Shown here: piece after piece, positions 1 to 7,613 of the stretch
Layout of the letters: the number at the start of each line of letters is the position of its first letter
How positions within the stretch are numbered: the stretch's first letter is position 1
Assembly: GCA_046483075.1 (NCBI GenBank)
Contig: JAWODV010000034.1
Span: 1 to 31,886, forward strand
DNA length: 31,886 nt
Reading direction: 5' to 3'
Origin: JASMTM01 sp046483075
GTDB lineage: Bacteria > Thermotogota > Thermotogae > Petrotogales > Kosmotogaceae
Notes under the pieces: model-generated
Told to the model about the DNA's origin: nothing
The model's input: only the letters and a program-made list of their open reading frames with translations
Database searches by the model: none
Program-made: the position numbers and the translations under genes

Positions 1-53
1 TGCGCATAATGGACTTCTGAGTTCGGCCTATTGCCTCCAATAATGCGAAGAAA

Positions 54-88
54 ACAGGGCCTGCGGGGTCTCCGCAGGCCCTGTGCGG
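54..88 (-). terminator. Rho-independent terminator of the secreted protein gene
   Basis: A perfect 13-bp GC-rich stem (54-66 pairing with 72-84) has a 5-nt loop. Read on the minus strand it is followed by TGTTTTCTTC, the usual U-rich tail. It lies about 34 bp past the stop codon of the minus-strand gene ending at 118, so it most likely ends that transcript. Confidence 0.8.
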
Positions 89-117
89 TCATGGATTGAT
101 GTGCGGGTGGTAGCTGC

Positions 118-1881
118 TTAGCGGCGGATCTGCATCGTGCGGACCGCTGTTGTCTGGCTGCCGTCATCCGAGCGGGCGGTGATGGTGCACAGGTAGGTGC
201 CGCTCGGCACCTTCGCCCCGGAGGTGTTGCGGAGGTTCCAGGTGGCCGAGTTGACGCCCGCTGTCTCCGTGCCACACGGGATTTGGCGAACCATCCGCCC
301 GGCGATGTTGCGGATCTCCACGGAGATGTCTGCCGCCGAGGAGAGACTGTAAGTGATCATCAGCCGCTCACCATTGACCTGCTGCACCTGCGCCGTGGTG
401 ACCATTGCGGAGGATGACGAAGCGTCCTTCCAGCATATCGTATAGGCGGATTCGGATGCATTTGCGCCGTCCCACGCCCGGATGAAATACTCACAGCCGT
501 CAAAGCTGCCCGGTGTATCATCGCGGGTGTAGCTGGTCGCATCCGTCGCATCGATAATCCCGACAAGCTCCACCTGCCCTCCAGGCAATCCGCGCCTCCA
601 GAGCCAGTATTCTTCGACATCATCGTCGCCCTGACCGTCGTCGTCCGAAGGCTTCCAGGTCACCTCCGCAGCATCTCCGGACCAGCTCGCGGCGAAGTCC
701 ACAGGAGGCCCGGGACGTCCCTGGTCGTCGATGGATCGGGCCTGGTCGAATATCGGGGTGGACTGCTTGTTTCCGTCATAGGCCCGAACCGCATACTGCA
801 ACAGCGGCCCGTTGCTGCAGGAGGTGTCGAGGTAATCGTAGGTGGCCGAATCGTCAGCCGGCAGCGTCACAACATGGATGAACGCGCCACCGTTATACCG
901 CCGGCGGAAGATGTGATAGCATTCCACGGCATCGGTCCCCGCGCCGTCATCGGGCGATCGGCCCCAGGAAATCTCCACCGCGTTGCCGGTATCATCGGGC
1001 CGGTCATGGGCGTCAAGATCCGTTATGTCTCCCGGCGGCGGGAGCTGGTCATTGACGGTCTTGCGCCACCGATATGTTGCTGGCGACGCTCCTGCACTGT
1101 TATGCGCACGAATGGCGTAGATGTAAAGCGTTTTAGGTTGCAGGTTGGCGTCTGTGTATGTATAGGGTGCACTGGCGTCTGCTTGGATGGTGGCAATATG
1201 CTGCATCGTCCCACCCTGCTTCATTCTGAAAAGAAGATAATCAAATTGGCCCGAGGCCGTCTCCTCGTCTGGTGATGCTGGCCACATCAAATCGAGCGCC
1301 GTACCGTCATCATTGGGATGGTCATCAACGCACAGGTAGGGAACCTCCCCTGGCTTGTCGCCAGGCGGTGGAGGCTGGTTAATATGGACGGTTCCGACTC
1401 TTTTATCTTTATCCCCTTCAGAGGAGGGGCTGAGGCTCTTGAAGTGATCGATGGCGTCACTGTCGGTGTTGGTGGGCTGGTCGTGGACCCACACCTCGTA
1501 GTCGTTTCCTGCGGTCAGTCCTTCGGTTGACAGTGACAGGGATACCCCACTGATTGTGCGCCCTTCACAGGTGCCGTATTCACTGGAGAGTTTTGAAGGC
1601 ACCACCGGGTCAGTGCCCACGTGGTTGCCAGAACTGTCCCGGAAGCCGACAGCCACGGTGTGGTTGGCCCCGGAGTTATCCCCACAGTCGAAGAGGCTTG
1701 CATCGAAATCAACGGAAACTGAATCGCCGGGATCCACCGAGCCGGGCACCGAAGTGTTGCTGAGCTGGATGTAGTAGGTATCAGCCTGCGGAACGACTTG
1801 TGCTGTGCCGATATTCACAACAACCAAGATGCTTATGAAGGTCACCAATACGATACGGCATCTGCCAGATATGCTGTACAT
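118..1881 (-). CDS. Secreted fibronectin-III protein with FlgD-like C-terminal domain
   Basis: A 587-residue exported protein. The N-terminus has a basic start, a hydrophobic stretch (about residues 9-24) and a likely cleavage site near GTAQ. Three tandem fibronectin-III-like units follow (roughly 180-275, 283-375 and 388-480), each with a Trp near its start, acidic DDG/DDD loops and a YxxxR-type ending. The last 85 residues resemble the FlgD Ig-like / secretion-system C-terminal domain: ITYSLSSAADISVEIRN, a GRMVR turn, then a SGTYLC strand. Such tails are common on surface or secreted proteins of poorly cultured phyla. Residues 30-160 look like a beta-rich domain I do not recognise. A GGGGGGAAG purine run precedes the ATG. 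It probably has an extracellular adhesive or scaffold role; no catalytic motif was seen. Confidence 0.8.
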   Translation of the reverse strand: MYSISGRCRIVLVTFISILVVVNIGTAQVVPQADTYYIQLSNTSVPGSVDPGDSVSVDFDASLFDCGDNSGANHTVAVGFRDSSGNHVGTDPVVPSKLSSEYGTCEGRTISGVSLSLSTEGLTAGNDYEVWVHDQPTNTDSDAIDHFKSLSPSSEGDKDKRVGTVHINQPPPPGDKPGEVPYLCVDDHPNDDGTALDLMWPASPDEETASGQFDYLLFRMKQGGTMQHIATIQADASAPYTYTDANLQPKTLYIYAIRAHNSAGASPATYRWRKTVNDQLPPPGDITDLDAHDRPDDTGNAVEISWGRSPDDGAGTDAVECYHIFRRRYNGGAFIHVVTLPADDSATYDYLDTSCSNGPLLQYAVRAYDGNKQSTPIFDQARSIDDQGRPGPPVDFAASWSGDAAEVTWKPSDDDGQGDDDVEEYWLWRRGLPGGQVELVGIIDATDATSYTRDDTPGSFDGCEYFIRAWDGANASESAYTICWKDASSSSAMVTTAQVQQVNGERLMITYSLSSAADISVEIRNIAGRMVRQIPCGTETAGVNSATWNLRNTSGAKVPSGTYLCTITARSDDGSQTTAVRTMQIRR

Positions 1882-2079
1882 CGCGTTCTTCCCCCCAGTT
1901 TAGGCATTGTCTGTCGATGGTGCTCAATTACTTGACACGAGATGCATGCTCAGGTAGCGATTAAACTATGAGTTTGAACTATACATTCTATACATACTGT
2001 GCATATTTCGTCTGGATCGCGATTATCCCTTCTTTATCATAAATGTGCTTAATACTTTTTTTGTGACCAATAGTCTGAA

Positions 2080-2376
2080 TTATGATGGTATGGTGAGGTA
2101 GTAGCTGTTGCCGTTGGCGTCTCTGTCAACCTCGATCAGGCCCTTTTGCTCCGCCTGGTTGATGGCGCGGACCACGGACTGCCGGTGCATGCAGCAGCGT
2201 TTCGACAGCTGCGTCAGAGAGAGGTTGATGGGTTCGTCATTGTCGATCTCCCGGTCGGCCTGGTATTTCGTCAACGCGATGAGCAATCGGGCCTCAACCA
2301 GACTGCCTTCGAGGATCGCCTCGACCAGTGGTGCCGAAAGATGCACTCCATTTTCGTTACTCAACGAAGAAGGCAC
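2080..2376 (-). CDS. Small winged-helix-type DNA-binding protein
   Basis: A 98-residue protein whose central part fits a helix-turn-helix: an LSLTQLSKRCCMHRQSVVRAI stretch at about 52-72, followed by EQKGLIEVDR and a short hairpin ending, as in MarR-like or replication-initiator winged helices. The N-terminal half is helical with an EARLLIALTKYQ segment. The start is GTG at 2376; an in-frame TGA lies just upstream, so it cannot extend much. The purine run AAGGGA sits almost directly against that GTG, which is unusually close, so an internal start is possible. It is divergent from the sigma-factor gene, so it may act on the 2377-2534 gap, but that is inference. Confidence 0.65.
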   Translation of the reverse strand: MPSSLSNENGVHLSAPLVEAILEGSLVEARLLIALTKYQADREIDNDEPINLSLTQLSKRCCMHRQSVVRAINQAEQKGLIEVDRDANGNSYYLTIPS

Positions 2377-2534
2377 TCCCTTGTTGGATCACGAATAGAA
2401 ATGAAAACTGCGCTGCCGTGGTCACTTTTACTTACTATTGAAGTTCAGATGATGGAAGTAACATTTTTTATTCGCCTGCAAGAGGACGTGCCTGATTCTC
2501 GTCTGGCTGCAGCGCACAGTGTTGCGAGGCGATT

Positions 2535-3935
2535 ATGATGCGAAGAGAAGAATTATCCTCACTTCCAGACGCCACCCTGGTGCGAATGGCGGCCGAAGGA
2601 CGTGCATCAGCCTTCGACGAGCTTGTGGGGCGGCATGGCACAGCGCTTGAGGTTTTCATCGCGTCGAAGATCTACGATTCATTCGAAGTGCATGATGCGC
2701 TGCAGGAGACGTGGTATCGGGTTTACCGCGATATTGGACAGTTCTCGCCGGAATCGGGCAGCTTCGTGAACTGGCTCCGGGGCTATGCCGACAACGTGGT
2801 AAAGGAGCACAACCGCCATCATCGGGAACTGTTGAATGGCGCGGCCGAGGAGCTTGAGCTTCTCGCCGGACGACTCGACGGTCTCATTCATCCCAACGAG
2901 CACCCCACCCGCAACCACCGGGCGACGGAGGCCGCGATGGACGCAGTTCGCGGCTGGACGAAACTGCCAGAGAGCTACCGGGTACCACTGCTGGTGAATG
3001 TGCTGGATGACGCCGGCCCTAAAGACATCGCGAATTTGCTGGACATTACCATCGCCGCGGCGAAAATGCGGCTATCACGAGCCCGCGATCTCGTGCAAAA
3101 GCTTGCCGAGACGGAAAACGGTGATCCGGCTGCCGTAAAACCGCTACTGGGTGAAACCACGTTTCAGATCGGCCGGCTGTGCATCAAAGGGGATCAATTT
3201 GAGCGGGGGGGCCGCTGGCTGCGGCGCGGCATTGACATTGATGGCCGCGTGATTTCGTGGATCAAGGACCTCGGGCACACCACCACCCGTCCCGAGATAG
3301 AACACCCTGTACTCTGCGACGTGCTCAGCACGGCGGTGCGAGAGCATCCGAAACACCAGCATATCGCGTATGAATACGCCAATATGATCCGTAATTGCCG
3401 GGGCTGGCCGGTTTCTCACAGGCTCTATCACGATGCCTGGAAAATGAATCCAGACAACGAGCATGCGGCGGTTCTGCTGGCGACATCGCATATTGTACTC
3501 GGCGAGCACAGGGCGGCCTTCGGCGTCCTCGAACGATACATTGATAAACCCGGGGTGGATACAGAGACAGTGATGACGGCCGCGCAGGCCCTGGCGCCTT
3601 TGGGACCGGCGGAGCGTGCGCGTGCATTGCTGCGCCCCATGAGAAAACGGGTCGAAGGACGGAAGCCTGAAGACGTTCTCCCCGGCCAGCTTCCGGAGTA
3701 CTCGACATATTATGTGGCGACGCGGTATAAGGCTTTCGGACACTGTATTGCCGCAATAGGTGACATCGACGAGGCCCGTGCCTGCTATCGCAAAGCGATA
3801 AGAATGATGGAATCAATGGCGGACGTCGGCCCGATCCAGCAACGCGAGGTCTGGAAGTGCCGGGAGGGCTTACAACGCATTCAGATCCAGGAACGCTCCG
3901 AAAGCTGGATCCCTCTTCAGATTGAACACTACTGA
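2535..3935 (+). CDS. ECF-type RNA polymerase sigma factor with long helical-repeat C-terminal extension
   Basis: A 466-residue protein. Residues 1-95 fit sigma region 2, including DALQETWYRVYRDI, the usual core-binding/-10 recognition helix, and an SFVNWLRGYADN stretch. Residues 135-190 fit region 4 (LPESYRVPLLV, then GPKDIANLLDITIAAAKMRLSRARD), the HTH that reads the -35 element. The remaining roughly 270 residues are not part of a normal ECF factor (about 180-200 residues). They look like TPR-type helical repeats, for example HAAVLLATSHIVLGEHRAAFGVLERY and CIAAIGDIDEARACYRKAIRM. Such tails probably act as built-in sensory or protein-contact domains. No anti-sigma gene is adjacent. Start is the first of two adjacent ATG codons (2535/2538). 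Confidence 0.82.
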   Translation: MMRREELSSLPDATLVRMAAEGRASAFDELVGRHGTALEVFIASKIYDSFEVHDALQETWYRVYRDIGQFSPESGSFVNWLRGYADNVVKEHNRHHRELLNGAAEELELLAGRLDGLIHPNEHPTRNHRATEAAMDAVRGWTKLPESYRVPLLVNVLDDAGPKDIANLLDITIAAAKMRLSRARDLVQKLAETENGDPAAVKPLLGETTFQIGRLCIKGDQFERGGRWLRRGIDIDGRVISWIKDLGHTTTRPEIEHPVLCDVLSTAVREHPKHQHIAYEYANMIRNCRGWPVSHRLYHDAWKMNPDNEHAAVLLATSHIVLGEHRAAFGVLERYIDKPGVDTETVMTAAQALAPLGPAERARALLRPMRKRVEGRKPEDVLPGQLPEYSTYYVATRYKAFGHCIAAIGDIDEARACYRKAIRMMESMADVGPIQQREVWKCREGLQRIQIQERSESWIPLQIEHY

Positions 3936-4148
3936 GGCTTCTGCCGCCTGTGATCGACCTTCCCCATGATTTGCGAACGGTACCGCCCAATAGCAATCCG
4001 GGCGCACACTTGTGGCTCAGTTCGCCGGAGTGCGTGCATTCTTCAAATTACCCAAAAAACCGTGACCCGACTGACCTTGCCCCGAAAAAAGAGACCAGTG
4101 GGAGTGAGAGGATTCTGATAGAATACGGACGTAAAGGAGGATCCTTTC

Positions 4149-4415
4149 ATGAGTGGCAAGCGTTACACCGAAGAGCAGATCGTCCGGATCCTGGGGGAGA
4201 TCGAAGGCGGGCGTACCGTCGCGGCAACCGCCCGGGAGTATGGGGTGGCCGAAGGGACCATCTACCGGTGGCGTAAGAAGTTCGGCGGGATGAATCTGTC
4301 GGAGGTCCGACGGCTCAAAGAGCTGGAAGCTGAGAATGCGCGGCTTCGTGGGATCGTCGCCCAGCAGGCGATGGACAACGATGCGCTCAAAGAGCTTTTG
4401 CGGGGAAAATGGTGA
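4149..4415 (+). CDS. IS3-family transposase OrfA (helix-turn-helix subunit)
   Basis: An 88-residue protein. The N-terminal half is a helix-turn-helix: YTEEQIVRILGEIEGG, then TVAATAREYGVAEGTIYRWRKKFGG. The C-terminal half is a leucine-zipper-like coiled coil (RRLKELEAENARLRGIVAQQ). OrfA binds the terminal repeats and, by frameshifting, supplies the DNA-binding part of the OrfAB transposase. A strong ribosome-binding site AAAGGAGG (4133-4140) lies ahead of the ATG. The gene is intact and overlaps orfB by 7 bases. Confidence 0.92.
   Translation: MSGKRYTEEQIVRILGEIEGGRTVAATAREYGVAEGTIYRWRKKFGGMNLSEVRRLKELEAENARLRGIVAQQAMDNDALKELLRGKW
4403..4409 (+). other. Programmed -1 frameshift heptamer in IS3 element
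   Basis: GGGAAAA sits in orfA phase as G GGA AAA, the classical X XXY YYZ slippery pattern, two codons before the orfA stop. A -1 slip leads directly into the orfB ATG at 4409. This is the normal route to the OrfAB transposase. Confidence 0.75.
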
Positions 4416-5020
4416 GCCCTGAGCGCAAGCGAGCGGCCGTGAGATTTCTGCAGGCCGAAGATCTCAGCTCGCAACGTCGAGCGTGTGAGCTGGTGGAGGT
4501 GTCCCGGTCGAGCCTGTATTATACGCCGCGCAAGCGTCCGGATGAGGATGCGCTCAGGGAGAAGATCAAGCAGCTGGCCAGAGAAAACAAGCGTTACGGC
4601 TATCGGCGGATCTGGGTAATTCTGCGCAGAGAAGGCTGGGAGGTCAATCACAAGCGGGTCCATCGGATCTGGAAAGATGAAGGTCTGAGCCTTCCGCGGA
4701 AACGGCCCAGGAGGCGCTCATACGGCCCTGCAGGGCAAGTGCACCAGAAAGCCGAACACCCGAACCACGTGTGGACCTACGACATCTGCGAGGACCGGAC
4801 GGAGCGGGGCCGACGATTGCGACTTCTCAGCGTGGTGGATGAATACACCCGCGAATGCCTGGCGATCGAAGTGGCTCCCAGCATCGGCGGCAGCGACGTA
4901 GTGCAGTTGCTGAAGTGGTTGGCCCTGACACGGGGACTGCCGGCCCATATTCGGAGCGACAACGGTCCGGAGTTCATTGCGAAAGGACAGACCTTACAGA
5001 AGCGGTTTATCAGTAAGTAA
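4409..5020 (+). pseudogene. IS3-family transposase OrfB, truncated before the catalytic Glu
   Basis: Residues 1-95 are the usual OrfB N-terminal region (RRACELVEVSRSSLYY, then NKRYGYRRIWVILRREGW). The rve/DDE integrase domain begins at about 113, with the first Asp in VWTYDICEDRT and the second in RSDNGPEFIAK. After that Lys (codon at 4982) the frame reads ten unrelated residues and stops at 5020, because the sequence has crossed into the AT-rich segment. The third catalytic residue (Glu) and roughly the last third of the domain are missing, so this copy could not work as a transposase. The break coincides with the break in the HD-GYP gene read in another frame. Confidence 0.9.
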
Positions 5021-5177
5021 ATCTCTTGGAATTCTGGAAAAACAGGTGGATGATGGATTGATGCCTGAAGAGGTAGTTAACAAACTAAGACATCTTGTTA
5101 AAAATGGTTTTAAGCATGACAGTTTTAACGATACAGCAGATATAATAAAAAAGACTCTTGAACGATCGTATTCATGA
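4983..5177 (+). pseudogene. C-terminal remnant of an HD-GYP domain protein
   Basis: In the frame that ends at 5177, the first residues after the junction read KDRPYRSGLSVSKSLGILEK, matching the conserved DRPYR segment that follows the HD-GYP motif in cyclic-di-GMP phosphodiesterases (usual context D-A-M/L-T-x-D-R-P-Y-R). Everything upstream, including the HD and GYP metal and substrate motifs, is absent because GC-rich IS3 sequence takes its place. The tail of about 64 residues is helical. In the source genome this gene probably lies just upstream of rpoN. The assignment rests on one short motif plus its position. Confidence 0.6.
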
Positions 5178-5249
5178 TTAAAGAGCAACAAAAAATTCCT
5201 GGTAATGAGAATAGTATGGGAATTCTCTGTAAAAAATTGAATTAGGACA

Positions 5250-5255
5250 TATAAT
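5250..5255 (+). promoter_or_regulatory. Candidate -10 element of the rpoN operon
   Basis: A perfect TATAAT lies 16 bp before the rpoN ATG, with the GGTGAT ribosome-binding site about 7 bp after it. No good -35 hexamer is present at 17-18 bp. If used, the leader would be only about 10 nt long. Confidence 0.4.
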
Positions 5256-5271
5256 TACAGTGGGTGATTTG

Positions 5272-6423
5272 ATGAAAATTAAACAAAATTTATCACAAAA
5301 ACTTGAACAGCGTCAAAAACTGACTATTGAAGTGCAAAATGCCTTAAAATTACTTCAACTAAATGCATTGGAGTTAAACACTGAGCTCCATCAGATAGTT
5401 GAAGAAAATCCTTTACTGGAATTAGAAGATGAAGATTACGAATTAATAGATGAGCTAAAAATTGAGGATGACGATAAATACGATGCTGAAAGTGAATATT
5501 CATTATACAAGAGTAATCAGGAAAAAGAATCTGAAAAATGGAATTTTGAAAGAATAGAGGGTCCAAAAAAAGCATTCGCAGAATTGCTGAGTGATTTTGC
5601 ATATCTAATACTTGATAAAGAAGAATTCACAGCTTTTGAAGTACTAAAAGATAAAATGGATGGACATGGTATGCTTGTTGAAAGAATTAAAAATATATCA
5701 AAAGCTTCGGGGATCAAAATCAGTTTGCTTAGAAGAGTTATTGAGAAGCTTCGCAACGGTGGATTTGAAGGAGTATTTTCATCCAGTAAAGCTGAGATGG
5801 AAAGTATTCTTGGAAAAGGTATTTATCCCTCTTCAGGATATGATGATGGAAAACCCATAAGATACATAAAACCTGATTTATATATAGATTATATTGACAA
5901 CAAGTTTATTGTATCAGCAGGTAGCTGCGGACTTGCGATTAATGTTGATGATAACTATAAGAAGATTCTTGATAAAGGTTCAGGTGAGGAGGAAAAATTT
6001 CTAAGGAAAAAGCTCAAAGAAGCCAATTTTTATATAGAGGCACTTGAAAGAAGACGAATGACTCTAATCTTTATTGGCAAAAGAATTGTAGAAAGCAATT
6101 ATTCTTATTTGCTCAATAAATCAGATCAATTAAAGACCTTAAAAATGAAAGAAATCGCTGGTGATTTGGGCGTAGTAGTATCAACAATCAGCAGAGCAGT
6201 AAAGGATAAATTTATACAAACACCCCGTGGTGTGCTTCCACTTCGATATTTTTTTGGTAATATGCAAAAAAGAGAAAAGGCAATGGAAATAATCGAAGAG
6301 CTTCTTTTAAAAGATAGAAAATACAGTGATAAAGAAATATCACAAATACTGAAAGAGAGAGAGATTAAGTTGGCGAGACGAACGGTAAATAAATATCGTA
6401 GAATGATTGAGAAGAATCAATGA
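5272..6423 (+). CDS. rpoN: RNA polymerase sigma-54 factor RpoN
   Basis: A 383-residue sigma-54. Region I is clear: QNLSQKLEQRQKLTIEVQNA, then LKLLQLNALELNTELHQIVEENPLLELE, the activator-contact region. A short acidic region II follows. The DNA-binding half is well kept: GVVVSTISRAVKDKFIQTPRG, then LPLRYFF, and the RpoN box as ARRTVNKYR near the C-terminus, which reads the -24 promoter element. The middle core-binding region is less conserved: the usual P-x-G-V/I-G-A-R-D-L-x-E-C-L motif is not recognisable, and the protein is short for the family (usually 430-480). No enhancer-binding activator is in the window. I chose ATG 5272, behind a GGTGAT site, over GTG 5260. The stop overlaps the next start as ATGA. 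Confidence 0.9.
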   Translation: MKIKQNLSQKLEQRQKLTIEVQNALKLLQLNALELNTELHQIVEENPLLELEDEDYELIDELKIEDDDKYDAESEYSLYKSNQEKESEKWNFERIEGPKKAFAELLSDFAYLILDKEEFTAFEVLKDKMDGHGMLVERIKNISKASGIKISLLRRVIEKLRNGGFEGVFSSSKAEMESILGKGIYPSSGYDDGKPIRYIKPDLYIDYIDNKFIVSAGSCGLAINVDDNYKKILDKGSGEEEKFLRKKLKEANFYIEALERRRMTLIFIGKRIVESNYSYLLNKSDQLKTLKMKEIAGDLGVVVSTISRAVKDKFIQTPRGVLPLRYFFGNMQKREKAMEIIEELLLKDRKYSDKEISQILKEREIKLARRTVNKYRRMIEKNQ

Positions 6424-7061
6424 AAAAGGCCGTACTTATTTTGGGCGGATCAAAGGATTCGTCAAAAGAATTTTATAATTCAAAAATTGATGAAGCTGAT
6501 TATTTAGTGGCAGTTGATTCAGGAGCCAATCTGCTATACTCTTTTAGAGTATTACCAGATTTGCTGATAGGTGACATGGATTCTATCGACAGAAAAGTTT
6601 TTTTATGGTGCGAGAAAAACAATGTAGAAACAAAGAGTTTTAATCAAAATAAAGATGAAACAGATACTGAACTTGCTTTATATGAGGTTCATAAACGTGG
6701 TTATCTGGAGGCGCAGCTATTCAATGCTCTTGGAGATAGACCCGATCATTTTCTTGCTACTATCCTGTTAATGTACTCATATTCTAGAAAAATGAATATT
6801 AGTATAATTTCTAGCAATTTGATTAGCGGCGTGATATCAGGACATAACTTTTTGGAAGCCAAACCGGGAGAAGTATGGTCAGTTTTGCCAATTGGGGAAA
6901 ACATTCCGATAGTTACGCTTAAAGGTTTTGAATACGAAATCAATCATAAGTCCATGCCCTTTAATAAACCCTTTGGGACTTCCAATGTTGCAAAGAATAA
7001 TGAAGTTATTATTAATACGGAGAAAGGAACGGTGATTTATTTTAGATGGCTGAAAAGATGA
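6420..7061 (+). CDS. thiN: Thiamine pyrophosphokinase
   Basis: A 213-residue cytosolic enzyme making thiamine diphosphate from thiamine and ATP. The family motifs appear in order: LVAVDSGANLL (about 29-39), PDLLIGDMDS (46-55), NKDETDTELAL (77-87) and NALGDRPDH (102-110), followed by a beta-rich C-terminal thiamine-binding domain ending in TEKGTVIYF. Length is normal. It overlaps rpoN by 4 bases (ATGA) and the next gene by 16, so the three are probably one transcript. The link to sigma-54 looks positional rather than functional. Confidence 0.92.
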   Translation: MKKAVLILGGSKDSSKEFYNSKIDEADYLVAVDSGANLLYSFRVLPDLLIGDMDSIDRKVFLWCEKNNVETKSFNQNKDETDTELALYEVHKRGYLEAQLFNALGDRPDHFLATILLMYSYSRKMNISIISSNLISGVISGHNFLEAKPGEVWSVLPIGENIPIVTLKGFEYEINHKSMPFNKPFGTSNVAKNNEVIINTEKGTVIYFRWLKR

Positions 7062-7597
7062 AATACCTTGTTATATCAGATACTCACGGATCTTATGACC
7101 GACTAAAAAAGATACTCGATAATGAAACCAATTTTGATTATATGATTCATGCAGGAGATTTTTTATATCACGGACCAAGAAATCGTATACCTGATGGCTA
7201 TTATCCCGAGAAGTTGGCCAACTTTTTCAAAGAGAACAAAAATCGTTTGATTGGTGTTCGTGGGAATTGCGATGCTGACGTGGACTTAATGATGATGGAT
7301 GTAAACAGTCTTCTAAATGTAAAAGAGTTTAGAATAAATGGGCTGAGAGTGGTAGTTTCTCATGGGCATCATGAAATCAACACAAACGCAGACATCTTAA
7401 TTAAAGGCCACACCCATATTGCTGAATTAAGAAAAAAAAGCGAGATGATTTTTCTAAATCCGGGAAGCCCATCTTTACCAAAAGACGATACTGGAGGATC
7501 TTATGCAGTCATGAAAACCTTTAATGAAAAGACCGAGTTGACGCTTTATTCTCTTGAAGGCATAACTATAAAAAAAATCAATCTTGATCGTAAATAA
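7046..7597 (+). CDS. YfcE/MJ0936-family metallophosphoesterase
   Basis: A 183-residue calcineurin-like phosphodiesterase. All metal-binding blocks are visible: SDTHG (11-15), AGD (36-38), RGNCD (72-76), SHGHH (105-109) and GHTH (121-124). Members hydrolyse phosphodiesters with two Mn/Fe ions; the physiological substrate is usually unknown. The ATG at 7046 is supported by GGTGAT at 7031-7036, 9 bases upstream; a second in-frame ATG lies at 7058. It is convergent with the exporter gene, only 16 bp away, with no obvious terminator between. Confidence 0.9.
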   Translation: MAEKMKYLVISDTHGSYDRLKKILDNETNFDYMIHAGDFLYHGPRNRIPDGYYPEKLANFFKENKNRLIGVRGNCDADVDLMMMDVNSLLNVKEFRINGLRVVVSHGHHEINTNADILIKGHTHIAELRKKSEMIFLNPGSPSLPKDDTGGSYAVMKTFNEKTELTLYSLEGITIKKINLDRK

Positions 7598-7613
7598 CGC
7601 ATTAAGTAGAAAG

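Larger units (their letters stand above)
4072..4984 (+). mobile_element. IS3-family insertion sequence, right part missing
   Basis: Two overlapping ORFs (orfA 4149-4415, orfB from 4409) with a -1 frameshift signal are the hallmark of IS3-family elements. OrfA wording (VRRLKELEAENARLRGIVAQQ) suggests the IS407 group. A likely left end starts near 4072 with TGACCTTGCCCCG, resembling IS3-family terminal repeats. The right end, the last part of orfB and the right inverted repeat are absent: the element stops at about 4981-4985, where an unrelated AT-rich sequence begins. The left boundary is my estimate because no right repeat is available for comparison. Confidence 0.8.

Noticed and set aside
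1882..2079. TTGACA-like sequence near 1930 as a plus-strand promoter
   Set aside because: The following sequence has no convincing -10 at 16-18 bp, and the plus strand there has no gene to serve.
3144..3996. Long minus-strand ORFs opposite the sigma-factor gene
   Set aside because: They are shadows in GC-rich DNA: the plus strand has clear sigma-factor domains and the reverse frames have no recognisable motif.
4072..4984. IS3 element as the agent of a real horizontal transfer into the AT-rich genome
   Set aside because: The join is inside orfB, not at an IS end, and the target gene is also cut with no duplication; insertion alone cannot produce this.
5205..5226. Hairpin GAGAAT/ATTCTC upstream of rpoN
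   Set aside because: Only 6 bp with a 9-nt loop and no T tail; too weak to be called a terminator.
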